Shown in pieces: positions 1 to 53,708 of a stretch of DNA of 53,708 bases (position 1 is its first letter; each line of letters opens with the position of its first letter). This DNA comes from Paulinella micropora (Eukaryota > Cercozoa > Imbricatea > Euglyphida): positions 18,915 through 72,622 of the forward strand of contig BJOX01000238.1 in assembly GCA_009731375.1 (NCBI GenBank). Direction: 5' to 3'. The notes beneath the pieces are model-generated. The model did not search any database and was not told where the DNA came from. It worked only from the letters and a program-made list of their open reading frames with translations. The translations under genes and the position numbers were made by a program.

Positions 1-240
1 CCCCCCCCCCCCCCCCCCCCCCCGCTTCCCTTCCTTCCGCCCGCTTCCGGTGACCTATTAATATCAATAAACCAGTGACTCGTGACAGACTATGTCAGAT
101 TCGCCAGAGATAAATCAAGTTACTACTTAACTTTAAATTCTAGTGATTATTGATAATGTTATATTATATATTATCAATATTAATAATTGATTATTATCAA
201 CGATGACTTACTATTATCAGGCTAGGAGTTTGGCAGTTTG
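1..240. other. Poly-C edge and AT-rich spacer
   Basis: Positions 1-23 are pure C, then a short CT-rich ramp, then about 180 bp of AT-rich unique sequence with TATTATATAT-like runs. No open frame or splice-bounded island is visible. It lies downstream of the minus-strand gene, so it is intergenic or 3' flank. Poly-C/G runs elsewhere in the window border N gaps, so this edge is probably an assembly break. Confidence 0.6.
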
Positions 241-260
241 GTTTGGCCACACAGACAGAT

Positions 261-266
261 TTTAAT
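261..266 (-). promoter_or_regulatory. Possible poly(A) signal ATTAAA
   Basis: On the coding strand ATTAAA occurs about 295 bases past the E52 stop codon, just beyond the tetranucleotide array. It is the common variant of AATAAA. Nothing else supports a cleavage site, and six-base matches arise easily by chance in AT-rich sequence. Confidence 0.2.
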
Positions 267-281
267 CAGGCATCGCCTCAG

Positions 282-285
282 GATG

Positions 286-374
<89 letters not shown>

Positions 375-476
375 CCTACCTACCTACCTACTTACCTACC
401 TACCTANNNNNNNNNNCTATCTATCTATCTATCTATCTATTTACCTACCTACCTACCTACCTACCTACCTACCTAC

Positions 477-539
<63 letters not shown>

Positions 540-561
540 CCTGCCTACCTATCTACCTATC
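282..561. repeat. (TATC)n/(CTAC)n array with N gap, 3' UTR or flank
   Basis: TATC units grade into CTAC units and back; bases 407-416 are N. It begins right at the E52 stop codon, so if transcribed it is 3' UTR. Long YLSIYLSI frames here are only translations of the repeat. Confidence 0.95.
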
Positions 562-51422
<50,861 letters not shown>

Positions 51423-51711
51423 CTTCAGAGATAGGTAGGTGATTAGGTATGTACGTATGCATGTAGGTTGGTAGGTAGGTAGGTAGATAGGTAGGTAGGT
51501 AGGTAGGTAGGTAGGTAGGTAGGTAGGTAGGTAGATAAGTAAGTAAGTAAGTAGGTAGGTAGGTAGGTAGGTAGGTAGGTAGGTAGGTAGGTAATTTAGC
51601 GGCGAAGGACATTCTTAAGAGACCGCCAGAAGGACAAAGCGTTATGACCTAGCACCTGCATAGATACGCACAAACGTAGAAAAAAAAATAATGATGCATA
51701 CTCAGGGCATA

Positions 51712-51749
<38 letters not shown>

Positions 51750-51757
51750 TAATAATA

Positions 51758-51796
<39 letters not shown>

Positions 51797-51802
51797 GTAA
51801 TA

Positions 51803-51863
<61 letters not shown>

Positions 51864-52103
51864 TAATAATAATAAGAATAATAAGAATAGTAAGCGCCAT
51901 AAGGACAGCGCGTTCTGGCCAAGCGCCTTCAGAGATAGGTGGGTAGGTAGGTGATTAGGTATGTATGTATGCATGTAGGTTGGTAGGTAGGTAGGTACGT
52001 AAGTAGGTAGGTAGGTAGGTAGGTAGGTAGGTAGGAAGATAGGTAGGTGGCAAATAACTATCTGGATAGACGGATAGATGGATAGATGGATGATAGATGG
52101 ATG

Positions 52104-52146
<43 letters not shown>

Positions 52147-52279
52147 GGATAGATAGATGGTAGGTAGCTAGGTAGGTAGGTCGGTAGGTAGGTCGGTAGG
52201 TAGGTAGTAAGCGCCATAAGGACAGAGCGTTCTGGATAGATAGATGGATGGATAGATGGATAGATGGATAGAAAGATAA

Positions 52280-52321
<42 letters not shown>

Positions 52322-52512
52322 TGATAGATAGATTGATAGATAGATTGATAGATAGATACTATCTCTTCCCTTGCTACGCTTACCTATGTCCTCAGTATGC
52401 ATCACTGACAGACCACTCTCTATCTATCTCTCTATCTATCTCTCTCTATCTATCTCTCTATCTATCTCTTCCCTTGCTACGCTTACCTATGTCCTCAGTA
52501 TGCATCACTGAC

Positions 52513-52564
<52 letters not shown>

Positions 52565-53708
52565 CGCTGACAGACCACACACAGCTATCTATGTTTGTGC
52601 GTATGTATGCAGGCGCTAGGTCCTAACGCTTTGTCCTTGTGACGCTTGCTCAAGAATGTTGTTCGCCACCTACCTACCTACCTACCTACCTACCTACCTA
52701 CCTACCTACCTACCTACCTACCTACCTACCTACCTACCTAACCTACCTACCTACCTACCTACCTACCTACCTACCTACCTACCTACCTACCTGCCTACCT
52801 ACCTACCTACCTGCCTGCCTACCTACCTACCTACCTACCTACTACACATGTGTGAAGGCGCTGCCTATCTATCTACCTATCTATGTATCTATCTATCTAT
52901 CATAGAGAGATAGATAGAGAGATAGATAGAGAGATAGACACAAACATAGATAGCTATGTGTGGTCTGTCAGTGATGCATACTGAGGACGTAGGTAAGCGT
53001 AGCAAGGGAAGAGATAGATAGAGAGATAGATAGAGAGATAGATAGAGAGATAGAGAGATAGAGAGATAGACACAAACATAGATAGCTATGTGTGGTCTGT
53101 CAGTGATGCATACTGAGGACATAGGTAAGCGTAGCAAGGGAAGAGATAGATAGAGAGATAGATAGAGAGATAGATAGAGAGATAGAGAGATAGACACAAA
53201 CATAGATAGCTATGTGTGGTCTGTCAGTGATGCATACTGAGGACATAGATAAGCGTAGCAAGGGAAGAGATAGATAGAGAGATAGATAGAGAGATAGATA
53301 GAGAGATAGATAGAGAGATAGATAGAGAGATAGATAGAGAGATAGATAGATAGATAGATAGATAGAGCGTTATGGCCCAGCGCCTGCAGACATATGTAGA
53401 TAGATGAATAAGAAGGTAGGTAGCAGGTAGGTAGGTCGGTAGGTAAGGTAGGTAGGTAAGTAAGTAAGTAAGTAGGTAGGTAGGTAGGTAGGTAGTAGGT
53501 AGGTAGGTAAGTAGGTAGGTAGGTAGGTCGGTAGGTGGGTAGGTAGGTTGATAGGTAGGTTGGTAGGTAGGTAGGTAGGTAGGTAGGTAGGTAGGAAGGT
53601 AGGTAGGTAGGTAGGTAGGTAGGTAGGTAGGTAGGTGGGTAGGTAGGTAGGTAGGTAGGTGGGTAGGTGGGTAGGTAGGTAGGTAGGTAGGTGGGTAGGT
53701 AGGTAGGT
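51423..53708. repeat. GTAG/GATA/AAT/CTAC arrays with E1 start echoes
   Basis: GTAG 51430-51595, (AAT)n 51715-51890, GATA/GTAG, CTAC 52668-52840, GAGATA with three tandem 130-bp units 52910-53275, GTAG to the end. Echoes of the E1 start at 51602-51655, 51893-51935, 52208-52232, 52610-52665 (inverted, plus strand) and 53366-53390. All are intronic to the gene if it continues rightward. Confidence 0.9.

Overview
This is eukaryotic nuclear DNA. It has canonical GT-AG introns, GC-rich coding islands of 15-910 bp and no operons, Shine-Dalgarno sites or bacterial genes. Four fifths or more of the window is microsatellite or short tandem repeat: GATA/TATC, ACAT/ATGT, GTAG, ATAAC pentamers, AGT/AAC trimers, GA/CT and TA. 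An intron-dense microbial eukaryote such as an alga or protist fits. I cannot place it further, because nothing here is lineage-diagnostic.

The main result is that almost all non-repeat islands between about 0.56 and 51.4 kb are exons of ONE minus-strand gene. I propose 52 exons (E1 at 51.4 kb to E52 at 0.56 kb). They total about 8.65 kb of coding sequence, roughly 2,880 residues. The N-terminus lies beyond the right edge. Reading phase agrees across all but three or four of the 51 junctions, and E52 ends at a TGA stop. The protein matches, from memory and in the right order, the animal autophagy tether EPG5 (ectopic P-granules protein 5): HPLLPLCWQQFFRL in E25, RLARLFEDMWRWMEQ in E28, RALWLHLL in E42, VFPAITAACRSL in E51, and the C-terminal pattern LGLRGF-RTRVAFRALAVYLL-DPKRRA in E52. 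EPG5 is a large alpha-solenoid Rab7 effector for autophagosome-lysosome fusion. Assignment to an unknown lineage is inference; the exon chain itself is read from the sequence.

Layout of one intron, repeated throughout: the microsatellites start at the exon edge and supply the splice signals. On the coding strand the 5' end of an intron is often (GTAT)n, (GTAA)n or (GTAG)n, giving GTATGT, GTAAGT or GTAGGT donors. The 3' end is often (CTAT)n, (CT)n or (CTTA)n, giving a pyrimidine tract and CTAG, CTATAG or GCAG. Many introns also carry tandem, degenerate copies of the neighbouring exon edge, called 'exon-edge echoes' here (3 to more than 10 copies, one set including an inverted copy). Intron E9/E10 (41158-41311) is flanked by 17-bp direct repeats that meet exactly at an AG|GT, the signature of intron birth by tandem duplication.

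Other content is several short foldback elements: a TA-flanked MITE family with about eight copies or fragments, two palindromic families with two copies each, and two singletons. There is also a near-identical ~400-bp dispersed repeat (30838-31235 and 43820-44222), a ~45-bp motif recurring about twelve times, several minisatellites, and N gaps that mostly sit in poly-G, poly-T or tetranucleotide runs. I see no rRNA, tRNA or CRISPR and no second convincing gene.
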